DNA from: Proales similis
Taxonomy: Eukaryota; Rotifera; Eurotatoria; Ploima; Proalidae
Direction of reading: 5' to 3'
NCBI GenBank assembly: GCA_019059635.1
Contig: JAGVRJ010000002.1
Location: 2,914,001 to 2,978,000, forward strand
Length of the DNA: 64,000 bases
The position numbers were made by a program, and so were the translations under genes. Shown in pieces: positions 1-12,815 of this stretch. Below the pieces are notes generated by a model. That model ran no database searches. It worked only from the letters and a program-made list of their open reading frames with translations, and was not told the DNA's origin. Each line of letters starts with the position of its first letter. Position 1 is the first letter of the stretch.

Positions 1-1
1 C

Positions 2-2259
2 CATCATCAGCAGCAACAACAACAGGCGCCGCCCCAACAGCAGCAGCAACAGTATTCAACTGGCCAGGCGGCCTATATAATTCAACAGCCAAACACCACA
101 TCGAATCAAATCTATCTGAATATAAATAACAAAATAGTACCTATCCAGTCAGTGAGTCTTAAACCGGCGCTTGCCACTGGGACCAATGGCGGTCTAGTGC
201 AAGCGCCAGTGCTGAACGCTCGACCGCCGGACGAACAGCCTGCCAAAATGAGCAGCAATCTAAGTGCTGAAATAACCGAAAAAATGAAGCTACTCGAACA
301 AATTCAAGGACAGCTGAAGCTGCTTCAGGCAAAGCTGAACGGTGGCTCTCACACTCATCAGAGCTCGTTTACCATGCAGCAAATCCAGGCGGTGCTCAGC
401 TTGTCAGAGCAAGAGCAGCTGCAAAAACTACTCAACCAACGTCGAACAGTTCATGCAGAGATTCAAGATCTGCAGAAAAAGCTACTTACACCAGGCGGCA
501 ACTCTCAGCCGGTCGTGGTCACACCGAGCAGCACGAGTGTGCCTACAAGTGCGCCAGCCACCATCAGTCTAAACAAAGCGCAGCTCATTCAACTTGTGGT
601 CTCCAAAATAACTGCGCTGAGCAAGCAAGAGTCGACGCAGCAGCAGACGAGCATGTCTCCGGCCGAGCTCGACCAGCTCTCCAAACTCTACGAGCTAAAG
701 AATCTTGTCGAAAAAGAGCCCAGCGGCGTGTCGAACAATCAGAATCTGATTCGACTACTCGGTCAGACCGGTATATTGCGATCGAAGCAGACGCCAGCTC
801 AACAGCAGACGCCGCCGACCTCGACCACGAGCAGCCAGAACACGCAGACCATCAAGCTGAGCGAGCTGAGCCTCGAGGACAAAATGAAACTCAACGAGCT
901 GATCAAGAAGCAAATAGAGCAGCTTAGAGGCGCAGGCCAAAACGGCGAACGGCTCGCAATGCTGCTCAAGAAACAGTCAGAAGTCGAAAAGGCGATTGAA
1001 CAGCAAGAGGCGATCGCGGCAGCGGCCAACAGGCCAAAACCGACGCCGTTGAAGATACGCAACGTGCTGTCGGGTCCTCCATCCAGTCCTCAGACGGCCA
1101 AGCCAATCACTCCCCTACGCACACTAGTCATAAACAATCCAGCGCCTTCTGTTCCTGTGGCGGCGGCGGCGCCCAAAGTAGAGCCCGCCCAGCTTCGACA
1201 GCATCACTATCCCCGGCTGCAGTTCAAATGCCTGAATTTTGACGAGCTCGCGCAGCAAGGCATCATCACCAAACAGAGCGACCGGCTCACAATCACTCTA
1301 CTCGAGCAGCTCGACAGTCGAGTGAACGAGTTAGGCAACAAGCAACAGCAGCAGACCTTTCTCGCCAATCAAACTCGTCTGGTGCAAAAGTACTTAGAAC
1401 AGCAGCGAACATTAAAGTCGACAATTCGCAATCGTATCCGCGAGCAGCTTCATCGTGACCAGCAAGAAGCGTTGAGCACTGACGTTCGCACTCCGTTTGT
1501 GGACCGCTCGGACGCGGTCAAACGACTCTCTCGTTTCCATGTCTTCCAACATACCAAATTCGAGCCGAGCGAGACCGACTCGCTTAAATGTAAGTGCAAG
1601 CTCACTATTCGCTGAGCACTAGAACCAAATAAGTCTCTTGTCTCCAATCTAGTCGACGACACATTCGAACAAACATCTGAACGCCTTAATCGTATTGCGG
1701 ATGCAATGAAAAAACGCTTTCACTTGTTTCAACTTCGCTCGATGCAGGTATGGGAGCTGTTCGACCAGGCCGACTAATGTGTGGCTCATTAAAATCTCAA
1801 AAACAGAAAGAAACCGAGTGCTCCGAGGAGACGTTGATGCTGAAAATGTTCGTGGACGGCCTGCGCAACGATAAAAGGGAAGAGCCGGCGCCAGGCGACG
1901 ACGAGCAACAGCAGCGAGGAGTTAAACGAGAACACGTGCCCGACAGTCCGGCCGACGAAGGCCACGAACAAAAGAAACGAGCGAGCGAGGACAGCGAGCT
2001 GAGCGAAGAATGCGATCCGGTTAAGATATTAAACGCAAAGCTCAACCGCCTGATAAAGAACGAGCTGCGCAATCAGCGTCAAGAGCAGACTACGGCCGAG
2101 ACGAAAATTGCAAAGGCGAACGGCTCGTCCGACTGCATTGCCAGCAGCGCAGTGAACGACGATTTCGACCTGCTCGACTCGCAGAGCCCTCAGCTCGACC
2201 AGTACGTTCTGAACGACCACGATCTCAGTGTGGACAACATGCTCGAATTTTACGACTAA
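2..2259 (+). CDS. BICRA: BICRA/GLTSCR1-like subunit of the ncBAF (GBAF) chromatin remodeler, 5' end cut by the window
   Basis: Coding exons read as <2-1589, 1653-1747 and 1807-2259; the frame is open to the left edge, so the start lies outside. The visible N-terminal part is low complexity and rich in Gln (CAG/CAA runs at 5-52), followed by Lys/Leu/Gln-rich helical stretches. The GLTSCR1 conserved region lies at the end of exon 1 and in exons 2-3: a segment with TPF..R.DAVKRL followed by FHVFQ, then a basic helix ending RSMQ and continuing into exon 3. In known BICRA/BICRAL proteins this region joins the BRD9-containing non-canonical BAF complex, so a nuclear chromatin role follows from the family. 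The tail is acidic and ends with stop 2257-2259. AATAAA at 2275-2280 is the likely poly(A) signal. The two introns are 63 and 59 nt. BICRA and BICRAL cannot be told apart here. Confidence 0.85.
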
Positions 2260-2280
2260 TTCGGCTCGCTGTAAAATAAA

Positions 2281-2878
2281 TGTAAAAGCCGCCGCATTGC
2301 CAAATCATCAATGCGCCCTTGCAGCGTTTTACATGAACATTCGATTTCAACTCAGGACGCCGCATCTGTGCCTCACTCCTTTTCAGGACACTTGCTTTTC
2401 TTTCTTCGCATCTTTTTCTCTCTCTCTCTCTCTCCGCCGCGCCCAATCGATCCAGACCGTCTCACATTGAACTCAACACGACCGGATAAATTGTGCTACT
2501 TGTTTCAAAATAGGCAACCTCATTGCAACCTCTCTCTCTCTCTCTCTTCCTCTCGGCCTTTTCATTTATATTTTTGCCTAGACACACACAAAAATTATTC
2601 CTGTTCTCATTCTTTGTTTCCTTCATTCTCATTTTCCTCTATGTTTCTCTATTTTTCAACGAGAGGCGAGTACGAAAGCAGCTTAATACGATTTTCATTC
2701 AAGATTGTAAAATACAAACATTATTATTTAAGCAAATGTGAAACAAGCGGCCCTTTTCTCTGCTAGGTCCGAATGGGTTAAAGCAATTTATTCGACGACG
2801 AGTTACAAATCTAGGTGATCTTGTTTGGCAAAAGCCGAGAAGAGAATGAGACTCTGTTTTAAGCCAAAGAAAAGGGAC
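2281..2878. other. Intergenic, pyrimidine-rich, no gene seen
   Basis: This stretch lies between the BICRA poly(A) signal and the stop of the convergent MED29 gene. It is rich in C and T, with CT-dinucleotide runs near 2411-2432 and 2529-2548. ORFs crossing it are low-complexity Ser/Leu/Phe translations of those repeats and look non-coding. The right part should hold the MED29 3' UTR. Confidence 0.6.
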
Positions 2879-3567
2879 TCAGATTGTTGCTTGACCTGTT
2901 GGCACCGGTTCACTGCTGGCCGCCTCTCTGCTCGATTCTTTGTTCAGAAACGCTTGAAGCGTAGCCCTAAAGTCGGCTATGCGCTGATTCTGAATCGCGA
3001 TCGAGTTGAACAGGGGCGTTTCGTTGCGATTCGCGTCCATCGGGCCGATGTGAGCGTAATATTTGAAAAAGTAGTTCAACTCGTTTGTGATTGTCTGCGC
3101 TTCACACGCCACTCGAAGGTTGACTGTGAGCAGATCGCAAATTCGATAGAAGTTCTCCACTGATTTGCCAAGCAGTTGAAATTGGTTATCTGCGTTCACT
3201 CTAGGTTCGATTGCAGTTAATTGCCGCTCTGGCGTTTCCCTAAAAATCGTGCTCACTTGTGTTCACTGCTTGGATTCAGCAAGAGCGCCAGCTGACTGAG
3301 TAGAATCTGAGACCAAAAGAGAGAGAGAGAGAGGATTTGAGACGACCATGCAAACCAGACAGACCGAGATGAAATCACCTGCAATGAGGTCTTGAGCTGC
3401 GCGAAAAGATCCTTGCTCTTTAAAACTGGATCGGCCAAAAAGTCATTGGTCAGGTCCTGGTCGATTGTGGACGTCGCTGACGCCAAGACATTGGGCGGCG
3501 CTTGGCCCTGGGTTGTCGGCTGAGGCGTGTTGGCATAGAATGCCGGCGAATTGCTGCCCTGGCTCAT
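2879..3567 (-). CDS. MED29: Mediator complex subunit 29 (Intersex homolog)
   Basis: Three exons on the minus strand (3567-3379, 3306-3257, 3200-2879) give about 186 residues. After a Gln/Pro/Ser-rich N-terminus the protein has DPVLKSKDLFAQLKTSLQ, which corresponds to the DPV..FK.L...LKESLQ motif of MED29. A second conserved helix (SVENFYRICDLL followed by LRVACE) matches the LEEFYALCDQLE...LRLAYE region. MED29 sits in the Mediator tail and links activators to RNA polymerase II. Intron 2 (3256-3201, 56 nt) was chosen over an apparent 17-nt intron because it keeps frame, has normal size and brings the spacing between the two helices closer to the family. The first intron contains a GA-repeat (about 3318-3332). 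Its start is only about 150 bp from the divergent NUP188 start. Confidence 0.8.
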
Positions 3568-3716
3568 GTTTGCGCAAAAGTCTGCTTTAATCTCCCGCTA
3601 GAATCGGTCGCGGTAAGTTTGACGCTAATTTTTATTTGTCTCGTAGCGTATGCGGCGCCGGTTGAGAGTGCATGCGAAGAGCGGCAAATATAAAAATTCA
3701 AACGTGCAGTTTGAAA
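3568..3716. promoter_or_regulatory. Short divergent intergenic region between MED29 and NUP188
   Basis: Only about 150 bp separates the MED29 start codon (minus) from the NUP188 start codon (plus), so both promoters and 5' UTRs must share it. No TATA box or other specific site is convincing; the role is inferred from position alone. Confidence 0.45.
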
Positions 3717-6700
3717 ATGACGAAGATGTTCACCCTTTGGTATCAGTTCAATTCATGGCCGCTCGATCAAGTAAAGCGCTTTTTTTTTGTTTTATCTCAA
3801 AATCAATTTCAGTTGGAGAATGACTCATGTGCCGCTGGCAGGATGCGATCGACCATTACCTTTCAAACAGCAGCGACAAACTCAAGCAAGGTCTATCTGT
3901 TCACTACAAGCCGCGCAGCTCTTTTCCAGATTCGGTCAAATCTCAGCTGAGCAGCAGTCTAAAATCAAATGAAATTCAACTTGTCGACCGCTTCTCTTCT
4001 CACCTGGTACCCAATTTTTGGCCGCTCTTTGTCCATTTTGAATCTGCTCACATTCGAATATTTAGGACCTGGACCCAAAAATATGCGCCGATTGTTATTC
4101 AGAGTATCTCAAATCCGACATGAATCAGTTGAAAATAGCCGATGGCCTCGTTCAGGTGAGATTCCGTTTGTCTGGTCACTCGCAGATTGTCTGATAAAAA
4201 AAAAACCCAAAAAACTCAGAAACTGAGCGTAAATGAGCTCTTCAACGCCCACTTCTACCAGGTAAGGATGAAGCCTCTGTTTTGTGTGATCTTAACTGGA
4301 ATATGAGCATTCGATTAGTTCGTCGACTTTTATTTCCGCGAGAGGAACTCATTTTTAAAGAATTTAAAGCTTTTGTTGATTGTCTCACAAAGCGACGGAT
4401 CGACGGGCGACACCGAAACGGCAAGCGAGCCACTCTGACTTTCGATTCAATTGGTCACTTAATTGTCTTGCAGGCAGCCTATCATCAAATAGTCGGCGAT
4501 TGCTTTAGCCCTAAGGACTTTTCATCAATCTACGATGCGGTACGTGCGCCTCGTGATTCGCATCAAACATTCAGTTGGTTGATTCGTTTCGCTGATTTCG
4601 TTCGTTTGGCCAGGTGTTCAACGACTACAAGAGAGCGTGCAAACAGATTAAGCTCTTTCTGACCCGACAAAATGCCGACATTCCAAACGTAATCGAAAGC
4701 ATCAAACTAAGAATCGAGTTGACGAGTTGTATTTCATTGAGTTTAGTTCGAAGAGTTCGCCGAGAGACGCATTTACCAAAACGTGTGGGAAGTAGAGAAC
4801 ATTTTAGAGCTGCTCTTGCTCTTGTCAAAATCACAGCCAGCCGACTACAGGCTGTTCGCCGAGACAATAAGAGAATTTGCGGTTTGTGATTGCCAAGATC
4901 AAGTTCTGCTTCGATTGATTTAGAATTTGAATTCAACAGTCAAACCAGCTGATGCGCAATCTAAACTCGGTTTGCCAGCTCAAGCCGGACGAGTATAGAC
5001 TCTCGTCTAAACGCATCTCGTGGCTGCAGCAGCTCGTTCTCATCAATCTATCACAAGCGAACAATCTGGGCCACAGCTCCAACAAGATTGGTCAAGAATT
5101 CAAGAAGAAATTGCTCAGCAGCGAAAGCAAACAAGTAAAGGCACTAGCTGCTGTCTATAGCTTATTAGCACTCATGCATTTCGAAACAAGCTGGCCAACG
5201 ACTGGATCAATTCAGTGGGCAGCAACAAAGTCGCATCGCCGTTCATACTCGCCTGGTCGTTGATTTTGTTCGCTCTTTCCAGCGATCCAACGTGCGATCA
5301 ATGTAAGTGCCCTATTTGCGACCAGCCGAACAAGTGCGGCCTCTGACCTCTTTTCTTATTCATGTCCAGTCATGAGCCAGGAGACGAAAAATTTGATGAA
5401 ACGAATGTTTTTGTCCGCACTCAAGGAAGAGGCGTTCGAGTGCATGCTCGGCCTGTTTACGGCCGACCTCTTCCCGGGCAGCATTGATCCGATAAAAGGC
5501 GCCCAGGACGCGTTCACAAGTGTTGAAAAGAGTCACATTCGATGCAGCGTGCAGCAGATAGTCTACTCGTTTCTGAACGCGCTGCTGAACTCGTTTGACG
5601 AGAGCAGCGTCAAGAACCATCTGAGCTCCATCTACGAGCTCTGCTTCAATTGCCTCGATCGCAACAAAGCCCTGTGCCAGAGCTTCTGGAAGCTGTGCAC
5701 CCAGCCCGACAGAGACAATATAACCATATTGCTGATGCACGCGATCGAAACATTTCCGGCCTGCTTCCGCATTTCTTTGAATTTCTTCTCCATCCTGGCC
5801 CGAGCAGACACTCAGATCACTCGCGAGATTGTCGACTATTTGAGCCGCACTAGCTCCTACTGCGAATATCTCGACGATGTGAAGCAGGAGTTTCACTCTG
5901 ACAACGACACGGTTCGATTGATCAAGAAGCGAAACTTGTTCGGTAAGTGCGAAAAAGCGATTAGTGCTGCCAATGCGGTCAATTCCAATCTCTACTTCAG
6001 ATGGGCTCACTCTGCCCGCAGGCCAAGTGGGCGCCGTACTTACGCCCGAGAACGCCTACAAAACCCTGCTGGAGAGGACGGCCGTCTCTTGGACTCACCA
6101 GTTCAATCTATTTCGTCTCGTGAATATTTATTTCAAGCAAATTGTGCTTTTGAATCAAGGTAAGGCACGATCGAGTCAAGCTGCGGCCAACATCGACTAA
6201 TCGACGAACTGGTGAACCAGATCAGCTCACTTACGTCTCACACTTAACAGCCATAGTCAGACTCTACGCTGCACTGTTTGAGCACATATTTGAACTCAGC
6301 GACCCGGCAATTGAGCAGAACATTCTGCCGCTGATGAACGAGTTCATAGAAACGTCTTTTCGTCTCTTCGGCAACTTGATCAGAATGGAAAACGCCGACA
6401 GCTATGAAGTGATCGAGTGCATGCTCGAGATGTTCACCCAGCTGGAGCCGTACGTGGCCGACAAAGTCAGTTATTTGCCTTTTCAAATATTCCGCCTCAA
6501 TCGGTTCATTCACTGTGACGATCTAACAGATTGTCAATCTATTCGAGCAGTGCGAGATAATCGGGCAGCTGCCGGCCAAATTCAGCCACTACAATTTGAC
6601 CAAGCTGTTCAGGTAGGAGAGCGCAAACATGCCGCGTGTTCTTATCTCGAATTGTGATCCACACGACTCTTGGCAGCGAACGCTACGCTCTGCTCAATTC

Positions 6701-9700
6701 GATGCCCAAAATCATGTTCCTGCTAAGATCTAATCGACCGCGTCTGATGTTCAACTACCTGAGGCTCATTTCGCGACTTGTGAAAGTAAGCAATCTCCGT
6801 TTGCAGGCTAACCACTGCCGTTTGAGATGGCTTCATGTTTGGCAAAAGATGAATGAGCGATCGTTCACCGGCTGGACCTGCTGCTTTCTCACCGTCGTTT
6901 TTCCAAAAGTGCACAAATGGAAGTCGGCCAGCTTGTCCTACAACATAAGCATGTCGCATCTCTGCCTCGGCCTTTTGCACTCAATTCTCAACGCCCAGCA
7001 GACCGGCGCCGATCAGCAATGGTCAAACAAGGCCGACAGTTTAGAATCAATTCAGCTTAGTCAACTTCAAAGGTGAACCGTCAAGCAAATTGCCGAGTCC
7101 GTTCGTTCTTAAAGTTCATCTGCATCGTTTTAGTTCTGTGGCCGTCTGCGAAGCGATCCTGCTGAACACCGAATGTGCCGAAGCGCTGCTTGGCCTCATC
7201 AACGTCTCGTTCGAATGCTTCATGGACACTTATCAGATCGGCTACATGAAGCAGACAAGTCAGATATTGAACAAGGCCATCTCGCTGCTCAATAGACTGA
7301 CAATGGTGCGCAGTCAGACAGACTCATTGATTTTCGACGAGAGTCGACTGAAGCGCGTCTCAAACTCGCTTCTCTATTCCTATTTGGTGAACTCGATCAA
7401 AATGCAAAGCGACGACGAAATGATGCTCTGCACCAGCGAGTACGCCCAGCACACAGAAGAGGAGAAGAACGTGGATAAGCTTCTCATTCATTTAGATCTG
7501 TTGTTGTCCAGATCGCACACGAGCTTCAAAGACAACGGCAAGCTGGCCTCCAACTTCCTCGATCGAGTAGAAACCAAAATCTCCAGCATCAACTGGTTCA
7601 GACTATTGCTTCGCTTTCTTTTCACTCACAAATCCAGCCGAACCGACACAAGCCTTCTGTTCTCGACCTTTGACAGCATCGCGCGGCTCACTCCTCGTCT
7701 GTTTGGCTCATTGATTGGCGACGCCAATGTCAAAAGATTTCAGCGTCTTTTAATCGAACAGCTCAATGATCAGGACCATTGGCAAAAGCTACAGTCAATC
7801 TGTGAACTCGTCTGCACACTGATCGAGTTCCAGCCAGCGTTCTTTCAGTCGCTGGCGCCCATTGACACTCAGGAAGAGAAAGCAGACGAGAGAAACGTGC
7901 TGAAAATCTTGTTCAAGCAGCTCGAATATCTGAGCGGCAAGGCGCCAGAAAAGTGCGGCCTCATCTATCACCGAAGCGTCTGGTCAATACTGAGCGTGTT
8001 TGCGGCCATTTGGTCCAACAGAAAGATCAGCTACATGACGTACTGTCGAGAGATGGCCTCGTTCTGGCCCATATTGATCAAGCAGCTTCAAATTGTCAAA
8101 CGCGATCCGAACGAGCAGAGGCCCAATTTCAAGCTCATGTCCGTGCCGGAAAAATACGCCGAGTTCTTGGACGTCGACGATCTATCCAGCGAAGATCAGT
8201 GGCCCGATTTCGACGACGTTATTCCGTTCGAGTTGATGAGAAGTGCCTCGTTTGCCTTCAAGATTCTTACTCTCGAGCTGTTTGAGCTGTTCGCCTTCAG
8301 ACTCAAAATTGAGCAAACTTCGCCGGTGCTGCTCGATTTCTTGAGCAAACATCTCTTCGAACAAAGACTGGTGGAGAAGTGGCTCGACTATTTCAATTTT
8401 GAGCTGGAAAACGAGCTCTTGATAAAGCAAGAGCTGTTGAAATTCGAGTTTAAAGAAGAGGAAGCGAACGCAGATCAGCTGCTGGACGTCGAATGTCTCA
8501 CCCGATCCAAGCGACTTCTCGATCCGCTCACTGCCCTCTTTCTGATGCTGAACAAAATCGGGCGATCCGGCATTGAGAAGAAAGTCGACGAACCTGGCCA
8601 AGAGTCGATGGTTAAACAGTACGAGCTGCTGGCCAAAGTCAATCCGGCCCGCTTGGACCTTAACCTGTGCATTGAGCTCATATTGAACTCGATGTCTGCT
8701 CTGATCGATTATTTCGTGTTTGTGAACGATCTGGCGCAAGAGCACGTTCGATCCAAATGCGGCCAAATCGATCAATTAAAAGTGCAAGCAGCGATCAAAT
8801 CCAACGAGTCCATTCGCCAATTCAATTCACTTTCGAACACACTTCGAAGTCTTATAAACTCGATCGGAGAGAGGTGAGAACAAGTGACCAAGCGAGCCAA
8901 ACCAGTCATTTGTTCTAATCAAATTTTAAGGCAGGAGTCGGTCAAGTGCGGCAAAATCCTCGCCGGGCTCGTTCGCATTCTCGATCGGCTACTTGTCGAG
9001 GACTTTAACTATCACCCGCCAGTAGTCAGCTCGCTGCAGTGGTGCCTCCTTCACATCATCATGCGCTCGGAGCAGAGTTTAGACGAAAGCGTCCAAACAC
9101 TTCGAGCCGGTAAGCTTCGATCTCCTGGCTGTCTTGTTCAACGCGCCAATCAATTTGTGATCAGATGCCAATTTAACACGAAAGCTGTTGGCCATCTTGT
9201 CCAAGGTGTTCATCAGAACATGCAACAGCATGGAGCTCGCTTCCTCTAAGCCTGCGTTCGACGAGTACGTGCAGGTAAGATAGGTTTCAGTTTATCTGCG
9301 TGCAAATCTGCCACTTCAACTTTCAACCAAAGCTGTTCAACTTGAACGCCGACCTCATTACTTTCGTGCTGAGAAACATCGACAGCGACTACTGGCTCAA
9401 AGTGTTCGCCGAGTGCTCTTTGCTCAAATGCTTGATAATCATATTTCAGCAAAATATCAAAGTGAGCCATTTAAATGACCTCGCGCAGACTTTTGACTGA
9501 GCTTCACTCGTCCTAGAACGGTCCTGACCTCGATCTGATCAACTCGATCTTGAAGATGATTCACACGTTTGCCGACAAAAAGATGGACTACGTCGTCGAA
9601 TCTGATTTCAATTCAAACACGTGCCTTCATGTGGGACCTCTCTTCAGACTGGCAGTTATGAATCAGGCAACAAAAATAATTCCTCATTTGCTTGTTTGGC

Positions 9701-11221
9701 TGTTCAAGTCAACTTTTGATTTCTAGGACCCGAGCCAGGCCAAGGGCAACAAGAGAGTCCTTTCGTGGCCCACAGTTTTGGCAGCCTATATAAACATTCA
9801 GACTCTGCTGTTGAGCAAGCTGAAAAACTCGTACAAGCGAGAAGCATTCATGTTCATGGGCGCCTATTTCGAAGTCTTTACCGAGGTCAGTGAGCATTTT
9901 CGCCCAAATGGCCACTTGAGCTCGTTTTGAGTCTATGTTCTCATTTTAAGATTGTGTTCAGTCTTCACGAGAGCCTCAACTTCAACACGTTTCATCTCAT
10001 TCGAAGTGTGTGTCGATTTTTGAGCCAAGTGAGCTTTTTCAAAAAAGACCTCACAATTCAGCTCTCTTCCTCGATGCAAAACTTGGACGTAAGCTCATCT
10101 GACTCTTTGGTGCTTCGCCATCGGACACCAAACCTTATCTCGTTTCGGTCTAGAATCTGTTCGCTCAAATGCTTCAGTGCAGCATATTGAAGATGAGCCA
10201 GATTAAGATGCTCGTCCAGAAAGTCTATCACGGCAAACACGTGCCCAAGCAGATCAAGTTGGACTACGCGACCGGCTCTGAAATGGGCGTCGATCAGCTT
10301 GTTGTCTGTCAAAACATCCTGTTCGACATCATGTCCCAGTGCTTGGACGCAATCGCCAATTACACGCCCGATCTTGGCTCATTGACCTGCGGCGTTGCTG
10401 TCGAGGAGCACAAGCTGCTCTTGAGTGTGCACTTGACTCAGCCATCTTCATTCGACTTGAACACGTCGCTCTCTTTCGGAAGTATTCTCTGGCTCGTCGA
10501 ATACTGCCTTAAACTGATCGAAAAAGTAAACACATAATCTAAATCCCACTTCGACTTGGGTCAATAATCTGTTGATGCAGCACGACCAAGCAGCAGCGAC
10601 ATCAACTGGACTCAGCAAGCAGCTCAGCGTTCAGCCTTCCCAGAGCGGTGCCGAGTTTAAGAAATCTCAAAGCCTGAAATCTTCTCATTCAGAGAATTGG
10701 TTGACTGAAGGCTCGCCTCGAAAGAGTGTTACGATTGTGTCATCAGGCGACGAGACATCCGCCGCGGTGAAGCTGCCCGAGAAGTAAACTGACTCTGAAG
10801 AGGATCTCTACCGGCGCTTTAACATTCCTTCAATGTTCAAAAGGAAATTGGTTATCTGCGTCCTAGAGAAGTGTGTCTGCTTCTTACTCAGCCAAGTTAT
10901 TCTGTCCGACAAGTCGAGTCAGTTTTCTTCGCGCGATCGAAAACTTTTCAAGCGCGAGCTGAGCGCAGACCTGGTGAGTTTGGTCTAAATCTTGAGTCGT
11001 GACACCAAATCGAGAACTGACAAACTTGCTCAAATTAAAAGAACTCGATCCTAAAGGAGTTTAATCGAACAATGAAGCGAAGTTCGTCAGGCAAGCCGAG
11101 CAAATCGCCCAACAGCGGCCAGAACGAGGCCGGTCCGAGTCTTCTCTCATTCAAATATAAACAAATGAATGAGTTTATACAGTGCATTCAGGCCACCCTT
11201 CAGAAAGTGATCGAATATTAG
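3717..11221 (+). CDS. NUP188: Nucleoporin NUP188, inner-ring scaffold of the nuclear pore
   Basis: I read 27 exons: 3717-3770, 3842-4006, 4066-4155, 4220-4261, 4319-4420, 4474-4539, 4614-4688, 4747-4881, 4940-5134, 5191-5302, 5370-5942, 6022-6159, 6251-6465, 6530-6612, 6677-6785, 6849-7072, 7134-8873, 8931-9109, 9165-9274, 9333-9461, 9517-9666, 9727-9885, 9951-10088, 10154-10525, 10581-10783, 10844-10973, 11042-11221. The frame closes to about 1955 residues; vertebrate NUP188 has about 1750. Recognition rests on the N-terminal GLSVHYKP segment, the SH3-like AVSWTHQFNLFRLV stretch, FPKVHKWK...LLHSILN, and the C-terminal LSFGSILWLVEYCLKLIE and RDRKLFKRELSADL helices, all collinear with vertebrate NUP188. 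Introns are mostly 42-91 nt. Introns after 4420 and 9666 may start with GC instead of GT. An AATAAA lies near 11283. NUP188 is an alpha-solenoid scaffold pairing with NUP93. The start at 3717 is the first ATG of the matching frame; 3726 is also possible. Confidence 0.92.
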
Positions 11222-11272
11222 ATTCTGCTTCATTCAACATTGTTGGCTAATCTCAGCGGGCTCATCCGACTC

Positions 11273-11345
11273 GTTCGAATTAAATAAAATCGAAATTGTA
11301 TATTAAGCCGCTGGTGTAAAAATTGTAGAAAAGAAATTTATTAGA
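11273..11345. terminator. Close convergent poly(A) signals of NUP188 and the carboxypeptidase gene
   Basis: AATAAA on the plus strand near 11283 follows the NUP188 stop, and TTTATT at 11335-11340 is AATAAA on the minus strand for the downstream carboxypeptidase. The two signals are about 50 bp apart and face each other, so the two mature 3' ends should abut or overlap. Confidence 0.6.
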
Positions 11346-11372
11346 AAGTCAACAGAAGTATAAAATAGCTGT

Positions 11373-12815
11373 CTAGTTTCGTGAACTCATCAGCCAACTT
11401 AAAAACGTAAGCGAACTGATGAGAGCGTTTTCGGACAAGTCTGCAGCAACGTTAATCGGATTGTTATCTGCTTGACCCGATGCACACGGGGCTGGACTGA
11501 TTCTACCTGAGCAGTACAAGGCGTAGCGATCGAGATTTTTAGTCTCATAGAGATTGTAAAGACTGTCCGGCAAGATGATGTCCACCCGGGTTGCCTTTTG
11601 GCTACTGGCAATGCTGATAGTCGTCTCATAGACGCTATCGCAGCCAAACAGGACTCGAAGCTTGTAATCACCTGCTGGCAGCAGACGGTAATATTCTCCT
11701 AGCTCGTTTGTTTTGAATATTGGTTCGCGTGAGTCAAACGCAACAGACACTCGTTTAGCCAATTGGCCATTTTCGAATTTAACCAAACCTCTGACTCCCG
11801 AGTCGGCTGACTTGAGGAACTCTATCAACGAGCGTTTGTTCTGAGACCAAAACTGCTCTAGCTGCTCTTCGGGCGGGTACTTGCAGCAAGATACCTCCAG
11901 CGTGATCTCGTAGGATCCGTACTTCCAGTAGTTTATGTCTTGCATGCTTCCCTTCACCGGGTACCAATTGGCTTTGGTTCGCGTTAAAGAGCGTAAATTA
12001 TTTGGCCCAAGTTGGCTTTAGTTACCTCCGTTGGTGATTCCATCCTCAAACGGAGAGTCTCCGCATCCATCCACGGCCATTGTCGGATGGTTTTTGGCGT
12101 AGGATTTGGCCAATTCGACAAACACATCCTGATCGTCGGTGGGGTTTACTGCGTTTGATACCTGCGAGCTGGGATTGCGGTTGTCATACGGGTAATTGGC
12201 CACTAGAGCGCCTCCGTGTAAATTAGCCGACAGAACAAAGCTGTTCGAGTCGAGCCAGTTCATAACTGCCCTCGTCTCTGGTTGTATCGGATCCTTGTTG
12301 CATTCGAATAGGTCCGGAAAGTTCCTGTTCAAGTCATAGCCGTTCAAGTTATATCTGCCTTCGACACCATAGCAATCGTCCACTTGAGCATTTTCAAGTC
12401 CGTCCGGGTTGAGCGTTAGAAGGAAATGAACGCGGCTATTATTCATGATGTAGGAGGCCTCAGGCTCTCTGGCTTCGAGTAAGTAGTGAACAAGGTGGAC
12501 AAGAATCTCTTTGCTGATCACTTCGTTTCCGTGCATGTTGCCGATTAGCTTTACTTCAGGTCTCATGGCGACATGCTCGTTTGGCTGAGAGCCAGCCACT
12601 GCAAGCACCCATAACTCACGACCACCTACTGTTTTTCCTATGCTGTAGAGATGGGCTCTGTCGCGATAGAGCACCGAATAATCTCGAATCAAGGCCACCA
12701 GTTCATCGTAACTGTGATAGACATGGTCGGGCGGACTTGTGCCCGTACGACTCGGCAGCGGCTCAATTGATGCCAAGAGCGCCAATAACAATAAGGCAAC
12801 GAAAGCTTTCGTCAT
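11373..12815 (-). CDS. Secreted zinc metallocarboxypeptidase, M14 N/E subfamily
   Basis: Two exons (12815-12026 and 11971-11373) encode about 462 residues. A hydrophobic signal peptide (MTKAFVALLLLALLAS) starts the protein. The catalytic domain shows the zinc motif HGNE in NMHGNEVISKE, a substrate-binding NRNFPD motif, HGG, a second zinc histidine region in SANLHGGALVANYPYD, and the general-base glutamate in SYEITLEVSCCKYP. The splice join restores DGITNGANWYPV, a hallmark of carboxypeptidases E/N/M/D. A transthyretin-like C-terminal domain follows (GVRGLVKF...). Family members remove C-terminal Lys/Arg from peptides in the secretory pathway or outside the cell. The C-terminus ends in a short hydrophobic run followed by SSRN, which could be a weak GPI signal as in carboxypeptidase M, but this is uncertain. 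It is a single-domain enzyme, so it is not a multi-repeat carboxypeptidase D. Confidence 0.88.

Noticed and set aside
2311-2766. 151-codon plus-strand ORF downstream of BICRA
   Set aside because: Its composition is the direct translation of CT-rich repeats; no domain and no start context.
3240-3256. Apparent 17-nt intron in MED29
   Set aside because: A 56-nt intron using the same donor and a later acceptor (ending at 3201) also keeps the frame and brings the helix spacing closer to the family, so the micro-intron is unnecessary.
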